Shown: one piece after another, positions 27,985-36,097 of the stretch
How positions within the stretch are numbered: the stretch's first letter is position 1
How the letters are laid out: each line of letters begins with the position of its first letter
Source of the DNA: an uncultured Erysipelotrichaceae bacterium
GTDB lineage: Bacteria; Bacillota_I; Bacilli_A; Erysipelotrichales; Erysipelotrichaceae
Length of the DNA: 46,643 nt
Direction: 5' to 3'
Assembly (NCBI GenBank): GCA_902766005.1
Contig: CACXCB010000087.1
Location: 1 to 46,643 of the forward strand
Translations under genes and position numbers: made by a program
The notes under the pieces: model-generated
What the model was told of the DNA's origin: nothing
Seen by the model: the letters and a program-made list of their open reading frames with translations, nothing else
Database searches by the model: none

Positions 27985-29619
27985 ATGCCTATTACAGACC
28001 TACTAGAAAAAAACAGTAAATTATATGGGAATGAAGTTGCCCTTGTGGAGATCAATCCGGAACTAAAAGAGGAGCAGAGGGTAACATGGAAGGAATATGA
28101 ATTGATTCAGCCGACTTCAAGCGCTTTTTACAGAAGACAAATCACATGGTCAGTATTTGATGAAAAAGCAAACCGTGTTGCCAATATGCTTTTGGACAGG
28201 GGCATCTCAAAAGGACAGAAATGTTCAATTCTTTTGATGAACTGTTTGGAATGGTTGCCGATTTACTTTGGTATTTTAAAAGCCGGAGCAATTGCTGTAC
28301 CATTAAACTTCCGTTTTACATCAGAAGAAATTCAATATTGTCTGGATGCCTCCGATGCAGATGTTTTGTTTTACGGACCTGAATTCATAGGACGTATTGA
28401 AAATATTGCCGAATCCATCAAGTCTACCACTCTGTTATATTATGTCGGTGATCAGTGCCCTGCATATGCAGAAGATTATTATCGCCAGGTCACCAACTGT
28501 TCATCACTTGCACCGAAGATTCTTGTGCAGGATACAGATGACGGTGCAATCTATTTTTCATCCGGTACAACCGGCTTTCCTAAAGCAATCCTTTTAAAAC
28601 ATGAAGCTTTGATGCAGTCTGCAAGAATGGAAGCAATTCATCATGAAACCACAAAAGAAGATACATTCCTGTGTATTCCTCCTCTGTACCATACCGGTGC
28701 TAAAATGCACTGGTTCGGCTCCTTGTATACAGGAAGCCGTGCCGTTATCCTGAAAGGAAATTCTCCTAAGGCAATACTCAGTGCCGTATCCAATGAAGAA
28801 TGTACAATTGTCTGGCTCTTGGTTCCATGGGCACAGGATATCCTTGCAGCTATTGAATCCGGAAATATCAATCTGAATGATTATAAAGTTTCTCAATGGA
28901 GATTAATGCATATCGGCGCACAGCCCGTACCGCCGAGCCTGATCAAACACTGGCTGAAATATTTCCCAAATCATAAATATGATACTAACTATGGCTTATC
29001 TGAATCTACAGGACCTGGTTGTGTACATCTCGGTATGGAAAATATTCATAAAGTCGGTGCAATCGGTGTACCGGGTTATGGCTGGAGAACAAAAATCGTT
29101 GATGAGCAGAATAACCCTGTCAAACAAGGTGATGTCGGTGAGCTTTGCGTAAAAGGTCCCGGTGTCATGGTTGAATATTATAAAAATCCTGAGGCAACTG
29201 CAGAAGTATTGGAAAACGGCTGGTTACATACAGGAGACATGGCGATGCTGGATGAAGATGGTTTTATCTTCCTTGTTGACAGAAAGAAAGATGTCATTAT
29301 CACCGGTGGTGAAAACCTGTATCCGGTACAGATTGAATCCTTCCTGATGACCAATAATAAGATTCATGATGCAGCTGTCATCGGCTTGCCGGATGAAAGA
29401 CTCGGCGAAATTGCCGCAGCAATTGTTCAGGTGAAAGAAGGCATGGAACTTTCTGAAGATGAGCTGAACCAATTCTGCCGTGAACTGCCAAGGTACAAAC
29501 GTCCGCGCAAGATTATCTTTGCACCTGTCATTCGTAATGCAACAGGCAAGATTGATAAAGTCAAACTCCGTGAGATGTATGGCGGGACAAGACTGGTTGA
29601 AAAACAAAATAAATCATAA
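27985..29619 (+). CDS. AMP-dependent acyl-CoA ligase
   Basis: 544-residue long-form ANL acyl-CoA synthetase. The ATP loop IYFSSGTTGFPKAILL lies near 190, YGLSESTGPG near 335, GWLHTGDMAMLDEDGF near 412, the hinge DRKKDVIITGGENLYP near 432, and the C-terminal catalytic Lys in NATGKIDKVKLRE near 523. Substrate specificity is not readable. It is divergent from the ior operon and shares its promoter region, so an aromatic or branched acid is likely (inference). Ribosome site AAAAGGAG. It is monocistronic; a long hairpin follows. Confidence 0.88.
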   Translation: MPITDLLEKNSKLYGNEVALVEINPELKEEQRVTWKEYELIQPTSSAFYRRQITWSVFDEKANRVANMLLDRGISKGQKCSILLMNCLEWLPIYFGILKAGAIAVPLNFRFTSEEIQYCLDASDADVLFYGPEFIGRIENIAESIKSTTLLYYVGDQCPAYAEDYYRQVTNCSSLAPKILVQDTDDGAIYFSSGTTGFPKAILLKHEALMQSARMEAIHHETTKEDTFLCIPPLYHTGAKMHWFGSLYTGSRAVILKGNSPKAILSAVSNEECTIVWLLVPWAQDILAAIESGNINLNDYKVSQWRLMHIGAQPVPPSLIKHWLKYFPNHKYDTNYGLSESTGPGCVHLGMENIHKVGAIGVPGYGWRTKIVDEQNNPVKQGDVGELCVKGPGVMVEYYKNPEATAEVLENGWLHTGDMAMLDEDGFIFLVDRKKDVIITGGENLYPVQIESFLMTNNKIHDAAVIGLPDERLGEIAAAIVQVKEGMELSEDELNQFCRELPRYKRPRKIIFAPVIRNATGKIDKVKLREMYGGTRLVEKQNKS

Positions 29620-29819
29620 GTAAAAAATGGCATTATAAACCGGTCCCGAGGTCAAGTGCCTAAGTTTGACAGTTTGAAAATCTGATAGAAGCACAGATCC
29701 CTGCCGGATTTCATGGCAGTAAGGTCTGTGCTTTTCAATGATTTCTATAGGCCAACAATGAAAACAACTGCAGCTTGAACGCAGTCAGAAAATGCGGTTT
29801 GCGTGCCTTTTTCTTACAC
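29620..29819. other. Intergenic spacer without a gene
   Basis: No ORF of note. It holds one long hairpin (29690-29736, listed separately) and a weak ACGCA/TGCGT inverted repeat before a T-run near 29810. Either could end the ligase transcript. The left part (29641-29690) shows no feature I can name. Confidence 0.5.
29690..29736 (+). terminator. Two-tier hairpin with T-run, likely terminator
   Basis: Outer stem AGCACAGA / TCTGTGCT and inner stem CTGCC / GGCAG, followed by four Ts. It lies 70 nt behind the ligase stop. It is larger than usual terminators in this window and could instead be a structured small RNA end. Confidence 0.5.
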
Positions 29820-30881
29820 TTAATAATACAAACCGTAATTGGCTAAGACATATTTTTCAAAAAGAGGAAGAGTAAAATATACATAGCCGTGTGTATCCCC
29901 ATTGATAATTCCTTTTCGTATCAGCCTTGTGCGGTATGGAGTGAACTGGAAAGAATCCATTTTTAAAACAGAACGAATGTTTTGTATTTTCCCATCTTTT
30001 GATTGCGCTATCGCATATGTGACCTCACGATCTTTTTGAGACAGTTCAGACCAGATTTTCTCATAAGCATTTTCTTCTAAATATTGTTGTGCCAGTGTTA
30101 CAGCTTCTTCGTTAAATGCTTTTTCCTGATAAACATAATAGCCAAATACCTGAAATGCGAAAGAATACCCTTTTGTAAGCCTTGCCAGTTCCAAGGCACT
30201 GTCTATATCAAGCGGCAGATTTTTCTTATAATTTGCGGCCATGGTACTGACGCTTAAAGGGGAAAGATGTATTTTCGGTGCACGATACAAAAAGGTCAGG
30301 CTTTTTTCATTTTGTAATTCATATATTTGTTCGTATAAGCCGGTCATCAATAAGAAAACAGGCAGGTCTTGTCTTGCCAGTATTTGAAACAAACTGGCAA
30401 ATTTACGCATATATGTGTTATTGGCTGCTTCATCGACTGTAATTAAGACCTTTTTGTGGTTTTTCTTCAAACTTTCAAACATGCGGGTTAAGGCTGTCTG
30501 CAAGCTTGTGACAGGACTTTCACCTTGTAATTCAATGCCTAACCCTAAAAAGGAAAGATTGATTTTGGCAGATCGAAACAGACGTGAAAGGGTTGTATCG
30601 CTTGTCAGCTGTGAAGCTAATGATTGAATCATATCATCTTCAGAACTGAGATCAATAACGATCCAGCCTTTTTGCTTTCTGAAAAACCGAGCTGCCTCAG
30701 TCAGTAAAACGGTTTTACCCGAACCGTGAATACCTGTAATAATATATACCTGCTGGTTAGGGGGATCTGCCATAAATGTGCCTGTGATCAAATCAGCCTG
30801 AGATGTGCGTGAAATAAATTGATTTGGCAGTTTTCCAAACATAAGTGTATAGGGATTGGCTTTGGATGAAGAAGTATTCAT
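29820..30881 (-). CDS. AAA-type P-loop ATPase of unknown function
   Basis: 353 residues. Walker A GIHGSGKT near residue 52 and Walker B VLITVDEA near 145 define an ATPase of the archaeal-ATPase/Orc-like (AAA_16) kind. The C-terminal 90 residues look like a winged-helix module (FQFTPYRTRLIRKGII followed by YVYFTLPLFEKYV). Such proteins are widespread in Bacillota genomes and lack an assigned role. It is not near any toxin, nuclease or phage gene here, so I do not call it a defence protein. The start at 30881 has a good ribosome site (AAGGAG), and four direct repeats precede it. Confidence 0.75.
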   Translation of the reverse strand: MNTSSSKANPYTLMFGKLPNQFISRTSQADLITGTFMADPPNQQVYIITGIHGSGKTVLLTEAARFFRKQKGWIVIDLSSEDDMIQSLASQLTSDTTLSRLFRSAKINLSFLGLGIELQGESPVTSLQTALTRMFESLKKNHKKVLITVDEAANNTYMRKFASLFQILARQDLPVFLLMTGLYEQIYELQNEKSLTFLYRAPKIHLSPLSVSTMAANYKKNLPLDIDSALELARLTKGYSFAFQVFGYYVYQEKAFNEEAVTLAQQYLEENAYEKIWSELSQKDREVTYAIAQSKDGKIQNIRSVLKMDSFQFTPYRTRLIRKGIINGDTHGYVYFTLPLFEKYVLANYGLYY

Positions 30882-30895
30882 AAGTTGTCTCCTTG

Positions 30896-30943
30896 TTTAC
30901 AGTTCTTTACAGTTTAATATTTCTTTTACAGTTCTTTACAGTT
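30896..30943. repeat. Four direct repeats in the ATPase promoter
   Basis: AACTGTAAA on the minus strand (TTTACAGTT on the plus strand) occurs at 30896-30904, 30906-30914, 30925-30933 and 30935-30943. The steps are 10, 19 and 10 bp, so the units lie on about the same helix face. They begin 15 nt upstream of the ATPase ATG and overlap the probable promoter. Likely binding sites for a regulator, perhaps the ATPase's own winged helix (inference). Confidence 0.75.
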
Positions 30944-30975
30944 TTATGCAATCTCATACTGATTATAAACATATA

Positions 30976-30998
30976 AAAATCACCTTTCGGTGATTTTA
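30976..30998 (-). terminator. Terminator of the minus-strand HAD gene
   Basis: AAAATCACC / GGTGATTTT hairpin. On the minus strand it overlaps the HAD stop codon and is followed by a T-rich run. Confidence 0.8.
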
Positions 30999-31841
30999 TT
31001 CTTCGTAATATATTCCTTGCGGATTGAGTATCTTTTCAAAGATATATTTGCCCATGCCGTCTTCCTGTACGCCATATTCCGTTACATCATCAGCTAATGC
31101 TTTTGTTGCATCGGCACCGTTTGCCATGCAGACACCCCAGCCTGCTTCTTTGACCAGGGCATTGTCATTTTCGGCATCTCCGAAGGTAAGAATATTTTCG
31201 ATCGGAACATTGTTTTTCTCGGCAAATTTATGTAAAGCTACACCTTTATCAATGCGTTTATCCATAAATTCTATAATACCCGGATAGGTTATCACATATT
31301 GTATCTTCTCCGGAAGATCTGCATTTTTGATGAATTCAAGAATCCTTTCGCCTTCTTCAGGAGGATAGCGGAACTGTACTTTGGCGTTTGGATGCCGGTA
31401 CATTCTGTCCGGGAATGGTGATATAACAACTTCCTGCATGTTTCTTAAGGAGCTGGCTGCTACAAGATCATCCCATCTTTGTGCTATTAACTGACTGTTT
31501 TCATAAATCTGGGCATTGAGATTTAACGGTGCAAGTTTCTCCAGAATCAATTTGATATCCTTTTCCCACAGAGGATAGAACATTTCAACTTCATCATGCC
31601 AGCGGTCCCAGAGATGACCTCCGTTTGCGCCGATTAATACATCGTATTCCCAGTCCAGTCCCCATCTTTGTGCATAGCCTTTTGTATAATTATCTACAGG
31701 CCTTCCAGTAGCAAGACCCATGATGACACCTTGATCGTGAAGAATATCGATGGCTTTTCTCGTATAGGGAAGTATAATTCCGCCCTTAACAACTAAAGTA
31801 CCGTCAATATCCACGATTAACGCTTTAACTTTTTTGATCAT
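30996..31841 (-). CDS. Cof-type HAD-family phosphatase, second copy
   Basis: 281 residues with DIDGTLVVKGG near 11, ATGRP near 45, the Lys in DKGVALHKF near 204 and FGDAENDNALVKEAGWGVCMANG near 221. It is the paralog of the plus-strand HAD at 6157-6999: same length, same cap, and matching pieces such as DYNEDGVGRYL versus GVQEDGMGKYI at the end. Substrate unknown. Ribosome site AGAAAGGA before the ATG. Monocistronic. Confidence 0.88.
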   Translation of the reverse strand: MIKKVKALIVDIDGTLVVKGGIILPYTRKAIDILHDQGVIMGLATGRPVDNYTKGYAQRWGLDWEYDVLIGANGGHLWDRWHDEVEMFYPLWEKDIKLILEKLAPLNLNAQIYENSQLIAQRWDDLVAASSLRNMQEVVISPFPDRMYRHPNAKVQFRYPPEEGERILEFIKNADLPEKIQYVITYPGIIEFMDKRIDKGVALHKFAEKNNVPIENILTFGDAENDNALVKEAGWGVCMANGADATKALADDVTEYGVQEDGMGKYIFEKILNPQGIYYEE

Positions 31842-32053
31842 AGTCAGATTCCTTTCTGTTCATATATTGTAATTATCGCTTTAAAAGAGTTTTTTTGTTT
31901 GTGTTTCTTTCTATTTATACTTTACCATAGTCAACAGGATTTTACATCATGAAAAACATATCGTAAAAAGAAATTGTACAACACGGATGATGCACATACA
32001 GACATATATATCATTAAGATGATGAAAGCGTTTGAAAGAAATGAAAAGAATAC
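31842..32053. other. Intergenic spacer between divergent genes
   Basis: AT-rich spacer of about 210 nt with no ORF I can support. It must hold the HAD promoter; TACAAT on the minus strand about 30 nt before the ATG is a candidate -10 without a clear -35. Confidence 0.4.
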
Positions 32054-32081
32054 TTGTTTTTCTGAAAATATTTTTTATAAT
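32054..32081 (+). promoter_or_regulatory. Promoter of the LeuA-like / TIM-ligase operon
   Basis: TTGTTT, 16-nt spacer, perfect TATAAT. The predicted start falls at the foot of the hairpin at 32088-32109. Confidence 0.65.
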
Positions 32082-32087
32082 TATTTC

Positions 32088-32109
32088 AATATACTCTTCG
32101 GAGTATATT
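32088..32109 (+). promoter_or_regulatory. UUCG-capped hairpin at the transcript start
   Basis: AATATACTC / GAGTATATT, a perfect 9-bp stem closed by TTCG. An outer TATTTC / GAAATA pair (32082-32087 with 32116-32121) can enclose it. It lacks a T-run, so it is not a terminator. It may be a DNA operator at +1 or a 5' RNA-stabilising hairpin just ahead of the GGAGG ribosome site. Confidence 0.6.
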
Positions 32110-32136
32110 TCGTATGAAATATAGGAGGAAAGTTTC

Positions 32137-33540
32137 ATGAGTACGATCAGAATCAGTGACATCACGCTTAAACAAAAAGCAGCAGAAATTCTATCTTTTA
32201 AGGAAAAGATTGAACTCGTCAAGCTAGTGGACAAATTGCACGTGGATGTCATTGAGCTTACCGGGATCAGACAAGTGAAAGCAGACAGCCTATTTATCAA
32301 AACCGTTTGTCAGACCGTCAGCGAAAGCACAATCTGTGTTGAAGCACTGCCGGACAAATATAATATCGATACAACATGGAAGGCTTTACAGAATGCCCAT
32401 AAAGCAAGATTGCAGATTTCGGCACCTGTCAGTCTTGTCCAGATGGAATATTTAAATCATAAAAAACCCGAAGCAGTCATCAAAGATGTCGTGGAAGCAG
32501 TTTCTTATGCAAAGACATTGACGGATGATGTGGAATTCAAAGCGGTTGACGCAACCAGAAGCGAGAAGGAATTCCTGTATGATATTCTGAATAAGGCGGT
32601 TGATGCCGGTGCAACAACCGTAACAGTATGCGATACAGCAGGCAATATGCTCCCACAGGAATTCGGTGCATTTATTGAAGAAATCCATCAGAATGTGGAT
32701 TTGAAGGAGTGCGTCCTCGGCGTTTCGTGCAATGATGAAATGGCAATGGCGGATGCATGCAGTGTTGCAGCTATGATTGCCGGCAGCAAGGAAGTCAAGG
32801 TTTCCATTTATCCGGATGGGAATGCATCATTAAAGAATGTAGCATCTATTCTGCAGAAGAAGGGATCTGAATATGATCTTGTTTCCAATATCCGTACAGT
32901 TGAACTGAAGAGAATCTGTGAGACGGCAACAAGGATGTTTACCGATACGCGTTCCAAGACTTCTCCGTTTGACACCGGTGTCAGGGAAAGCGGATTTGAA
33001 AGATACTTTACAATCAATGATGATATAACTGCTATCATCAAGGAAACTGAGAAACTCGGCTATGATCTTATGGAAGAAGATCAGATCCGCGTTTATGAGG
33101 AGTTTAAAAATATCGCTGCAAAGAAAGACCAGGTTTCCGAGAAGGAAATCGATGCCATTGTCGCATCGAATGCTTTGCAGGTACCTGCAACATATGAAAT
33201 TGAAAATTATATTATCAATTGCTGTAACGTTTTCTCTGCCAGTGCACATCTGCGCCTGAAAAAGAACGGCAGTTTGTTAGAGAGCGTTGCAATTGGTGAC
33301 GGACCTGTCGATGCAGCTTTCCTGGCTGTTGAACAGATTGTCGGCATGCATTATGAACTGGATGATTTCCAGATTCGTGCTGTCACGGAAGGAAGAGAAG
33401 CGATGGGTGAGACGATTGTCAAATTGAGATCCAAGGGAAGAATTTATTCCGGCAGGGGTCTTGCTACAGATATCGTCGGATCCAGTATCAGTGCTTATGT
33501 GAATGCATTAAACAAGATTGTTTATGAGGAGGCAGAATGA
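32137..33540 (+). CDS. LeuA-like (2-isopropylmalate synthase fold) protein, catalytic residues lost
   Basis: 467 residues. A DRE-TIM barrel (about 1-270) is followed by a linker and a C-terminal LeuA allosteric domain (about 350-465: AIGDGPVDAAFLAVEQI, VTEGREAMGE, GRGLATDIVGSS). The fold is clear from DATRSEKEFLYDILNKAVD and CDTAGNMLPQEF. The chemistry is not: the TTLRDGEQ motif is ITLKQKAA (catalytic Arg to Lys, metal Asp to Gln), and the H-x-H metal pair before ND is V-x-C (GVSCNDEMAM). The GERAGN motif is PDGNA. It should not do the Claisen condensation. A leucine-responsive regulatory subunit is possible (inference). Its stop overlaps the next ATG (ATGA). Confidence 0.8.
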   Translation: MSTIRISDITLKQKAAEILSFKEKIELVKLVDKLHVDVIELTGIRQVKADSLFIKTVCQTVSESTICVEALPDKYNIDTTWKALQNAHKARLQISAPVSLVQMEYLNHKKPEAVIKDVVEAVSYAKTLTDDVEFKAVDATRSEKEFLYDILNKAVDAGATTVTVCDTAGNMLPQEFGAFIEEIHQNVDLKECVLGVSCNDEMAMADACSVAAMIAGSKEVKVSIYPDGNASLKNVASILQKKGSEYDLVSNIRTVELKRICETATRMFTDTRSKTSPFDTGVRESGFERYFTINDDITAIIKETEKLGYDLMEEDQIRVYEEFKNIAAKKDQVSEKEIDAIVASNALQVPATYEIENYIINCCNVFSASAHLRLKKNGSLLESVAIGDGPVDAAFLAVEQIVGMHYELDDFQIRAVTEGREAMGETIVKLRSKGRIYSGRGLATDIVGSSISAYVNALNKIVYEEAE

Positions 33541-36011
33541 AACTCTCATTTTCCACAAGAGGGTGGTCATCTTTTCCTTTCGAAGAGCTGAAAGACATAG
33601 CCTCTGAGATGCATTTTAACGGCTTTGAATTATATGATCTTTTCAAACATCAGGAAGATCTGGAAAAGGGAAGACCTCTGCACAAGTACAATATTGCTGC
33701 ATCGATGCGCACATTGCGTGATAAGGGATTGGAAATTCCCAATCTCGATACATCCCTTGATCTTGGCAAACCGGAATCTTTGGAAAAGCTGGAATGGACC
33801 ATTGAACTGGCCGGTTCCATGCATGTTCCTCGTGTCAGCTGTGAGGTTATGACGGATGCAGAAGATGTGGTAAAAGAATCACTGACAAAATTGATCCCAC
33901 TTGCCAAAAAAGCAGAAGTCATTATCCTGATTAAGACAAGAGGAATCTATGTAGATACAAAGAGACTCGAAAATCTGCTTGATGAATTCGCAGATGATTC
34001 CTTAGGTGTTCTCTGGGATCTGCATCATCCGTATCTCGATCATCATGAAGACCCGGATCAGACCATCAAGAATCTCGGTGGTTACGTACAGCTTGTCCAT
34101 ATCAGGGATATCGGTGAAGACGGGGCGTATACAATTATCGGTGAGGGCATTTTGCCGATCAAAGAAATGATGCGTGCTTTATCTTCTATAGACTATGATG
34201 GATTTGTCTCGTTTGAGTGGAAGCCTGAATGGGTAAAAGATGTACAGGATTATACCTTCCTGTTCCCGCATTTTATCAGCTACATGAATCAGTTTGAAAA
34301 TCGTCGAAGCAACCGCAGGAAACTGTATCTGAATCATGACGGCACCGGAGAATATATTTGGAAAAAGGATGAACTGATTGATCTGACTTTCCCGCAGGTC
34401 TTGGATAGAGTCGTAGAAGAATTCCCGAACCAGTATGCATTTAAATACACAACCTTGGATTATACAAGAACATATGAGGAATTCCGGGAAGATGTCGATA
34501 ATTTTGCCAGAGCACTTGTTTCTCTTGGCGTAAAGGCCGGCAGCAAGGTTGCTATTTGGGCGACAAATGTACCTGCATGGTACATCACATTCTGGGCAAC
34601 TACCAAAATCGGTGCTGTATTGGTAACCGTCAATACAGCATATAAGATCCATGAGGCGGAGTACCTGTTCCGCCAGTCTGATACGCATACGCTGGTCATG
34701 ATTGAATCTGCCCTGGATTCCAATTACAGAGAGATTATCAAAGAACTCTGTCCGGAGTTGGAAACCCATACGCCGGGAGAACCTTTGCATGCAAGAAAGC
34801 TTCCTTTCTTGCGAAATGTCATTACGGTTGGCTTCCGGGAAAAAGGCTGTCTGACCTTTGAAGAAGCAATGGCCAGAAGCAATATGGTACCGAAAGAAAA
34901 GATCCTGTGGATGGCTTCCCAAGTCAAAAGCGGTGATGTCTGCAATATGCAGTATACTTCCGGAACAACCGGCTTTCCAAAGGGTGTCATGCTGACACAT
35001 TACAACGTCGTCAATAACGGCAAATGTATCGGTGACAGAATGGGACTGAGTACAGCAGATAGAATGATGATTCAGGTACCGATGTTCCATTGCTTCGGCA
35101 TGGTATTATCCATGACATCTTCTGTTACACATGGCGTAACGATGAGCCCAATGCCGTATTTCAGTGCCAAGGCATCATTAGCTTGCATCAACCAGGAAAA
35201 GATTACCTGCTTCAATGGTGTTCCTACAATGTTCATTGCGATGTTCAACCATCCAAACTACAGAAAGACGGACTTCTCCTACATGCGTACAGGCATTATG
35301 GCCGGATCGGGATGTCCGCCGGAACTCATGAAAAGAGCTGCACAGCCGGATGAGATGCATATGGTCGGTATTGTTTCCGTATATGGACAGACAGAGTCTT
35401 CCCCGGGAAGCACGATGTCTGCATGGACAGATCCTTTGGATCTCAGAACGGAAACCGTCGGATATGCTTTCCCGCATGTACAATGCAAGATCATCGATCC
35501 GGAAACCGGAGAAGAAGTCGGACCGGGCATCAATGGTGAATTCTGTTCCCGTGGTTATAACACAATGAAAGGCTATTATAAAATGCCTGATGCAACCAGG
35601 GAAACAGTTGATGCGGAAGGATGGCTGCATTCCGGTGATATCGCCTGCATGGATGAAGACGGCAACTACAAGATTACCGGAAGATTAAAGGATATGATCA
35701 TCCGTGGCGGAGAGAACCTGTACCCGAAAGAAATCGAGGAATTTATCTATACACATCCGATGGTAAAGGATGTCCAGGTTATCGGCGTACCGGATAAGCG
35801 GTATGGCGAAGAAGCCTGTGCCATGATTGTTCTGAAGGAAGGTGCAGAGATTACCGTGGATGAAATGCGTGCATTCATCGTTTCCCGTTTGGCAAGGCAT
35901 AAAGTACCGAAGTACATTGAATTCACAGATGGATTCCCGATGAATGCTGCAGGCAAAGTGTTGAAATACAAGATGCGTGAAGACGCGATCAAACGATATG
36001 GCTTAGAGTAA
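33537..36011 (+). CDS. TIM-barrel isomerase-like / acyl-CoA ligase fusion
   Basis: 824 residues. Residues 1-265 form a xylose-isomerase-like (AP-endonuclease-2 family) TIM barrel with VLWDLHHPYLDHH, VQLVHIRDIG and SFEWKPEW, i.e. Asp, His and Glu of the metal site. The first metal Glu (usually IETHG or IETRG) is Lys in IIL-IKTRG. Residues 275-824 are a full ANL acyl-CoA ligase: MQYTSGTTGFPKGVML near 472, YGQTESSPGS near 617, GWLHSGDIACMDEDG near 698, GRLKDMIIRGGENLYP near 718, and the C-terminal Lys in NAAGKVLKYK. The reading frame is open throughout, so the fusion is real in the sequence. It is coupled by a 4-nt overlap to the LeuA-like gene, implying a shared task. Substrate unknown. Confidence 0.85.
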   Translation: MKLSFSTRGWSSFPFEELKDIASEMHFNGFELYDLFKHQEDLEKGRPLHKYNIAASMRTLRDKGLEIPNLDTSLDLGKPESLEKLEWTIELAGSMHVPRVSCEVMTDAEDVVKESLTKLIPLAKKAEVIILIKTRGIYVDTKRLENLLDEFADDSLGVLWDLHHPYLDHHEDPDQTIKNLGGYVQLVHIRDIGEDGAYTIIGEGILPIKEMMRALSSIDYDGFVSFEWKPEWVKDVQDYTFLFPHFISYMNQFENRRSNRRKLYLNHDGTGEYIWKKDELIDLTFPQVLDRVVEEFPNQYAFKYTTLDYTRTYEEFREDVDNFARALVSLGVKAGSKVAIWATNVPAWYITFWATTKIGAVLVTVNTAYKIHEAEYLFRQSDTHTLVMIESALDSNYREIIKELCPELETHTPGEPLHARKLPFLRNVITVGFREKGCLTFEEAMARSNMVPKEKILWMASQVKSGDVCNMQYTSGTTGFPKGVMLTHYNVVNNGKCIGDRMGLSTADRMMIQVPMFHCFGMVLSMTSSVTHGVTMSPMPYFSAKASLACINQEKITCFNGVPTMFIAMFNHPNYRKTDFSYMRTGIMAGSGCPPELMKRAAQPDEMHMVGIVSVYGQTESSPGSTMSAWTDPLDLRTETVGYAFPHVQCKIIDPETGEEVGPGINGEFCSRGYNTMKGYYKMPDATRETVDAEGWLHSGDIACMDEDGNYKITGRLKDMIIRGGENLYPKEIEEFIYTHPMVKDVQVIGVPDKRYGEEACAMIVLKEGAEITVDEMRAFIVSRLARHKVPKYIEFTDGFPMNAAGKVLKYKMREDAIKRYGLE

Positions 36012-36034
36012 AAGGCACCAATTGGTGTCTTTTA
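36011..36034 (+). terminator. Intrinsic terminator after the TIM-ligase gene
   Basis: AAAGGCACC / GGTGTCTTT hairpin (one G-U) with AATT loop and a T-rich tail. Confidence 0.78.
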
Positions 36035-36045
36035 TTATTGCCAAT

Positions 36046-36079
36046 GTTAGTTGTTATATATAACTAACTGTGGTATTCT
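36046..36079 (+). promoter_or_regulatory. Promoter with inverted-repeat operator, methyltransferase gene
   Basis: TTGTTA (36051-36056), 17-nt spacer, TGG-TATTCT extended -10 (-10 at 36074-36079). The inverted repeat GTTAGTT...AACTAAC (36046-36068) covers the -35 and half the spacer, a layout typical of repressor sites. The GTTATATATAAC core is itself a perfect palindrome. Confidence 0.65.
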
Positions 36080-36097
36080 CGGGAAAGAGGTGAAACT

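Noticed and set aside
29820..30881. Orphan ATPase as part of a phage-defence system
   Set aside because: No nuclease, toxin, methylase or integrase gene lies beside it; neighbours are metabolic genes, so the claim lacks support.
34179..35090. 303-residue minus-strand ORF
   Set aside because: It lies fully inside the TIM-ligase fusion, has no recognisable domain and no promoter or ribosome site.
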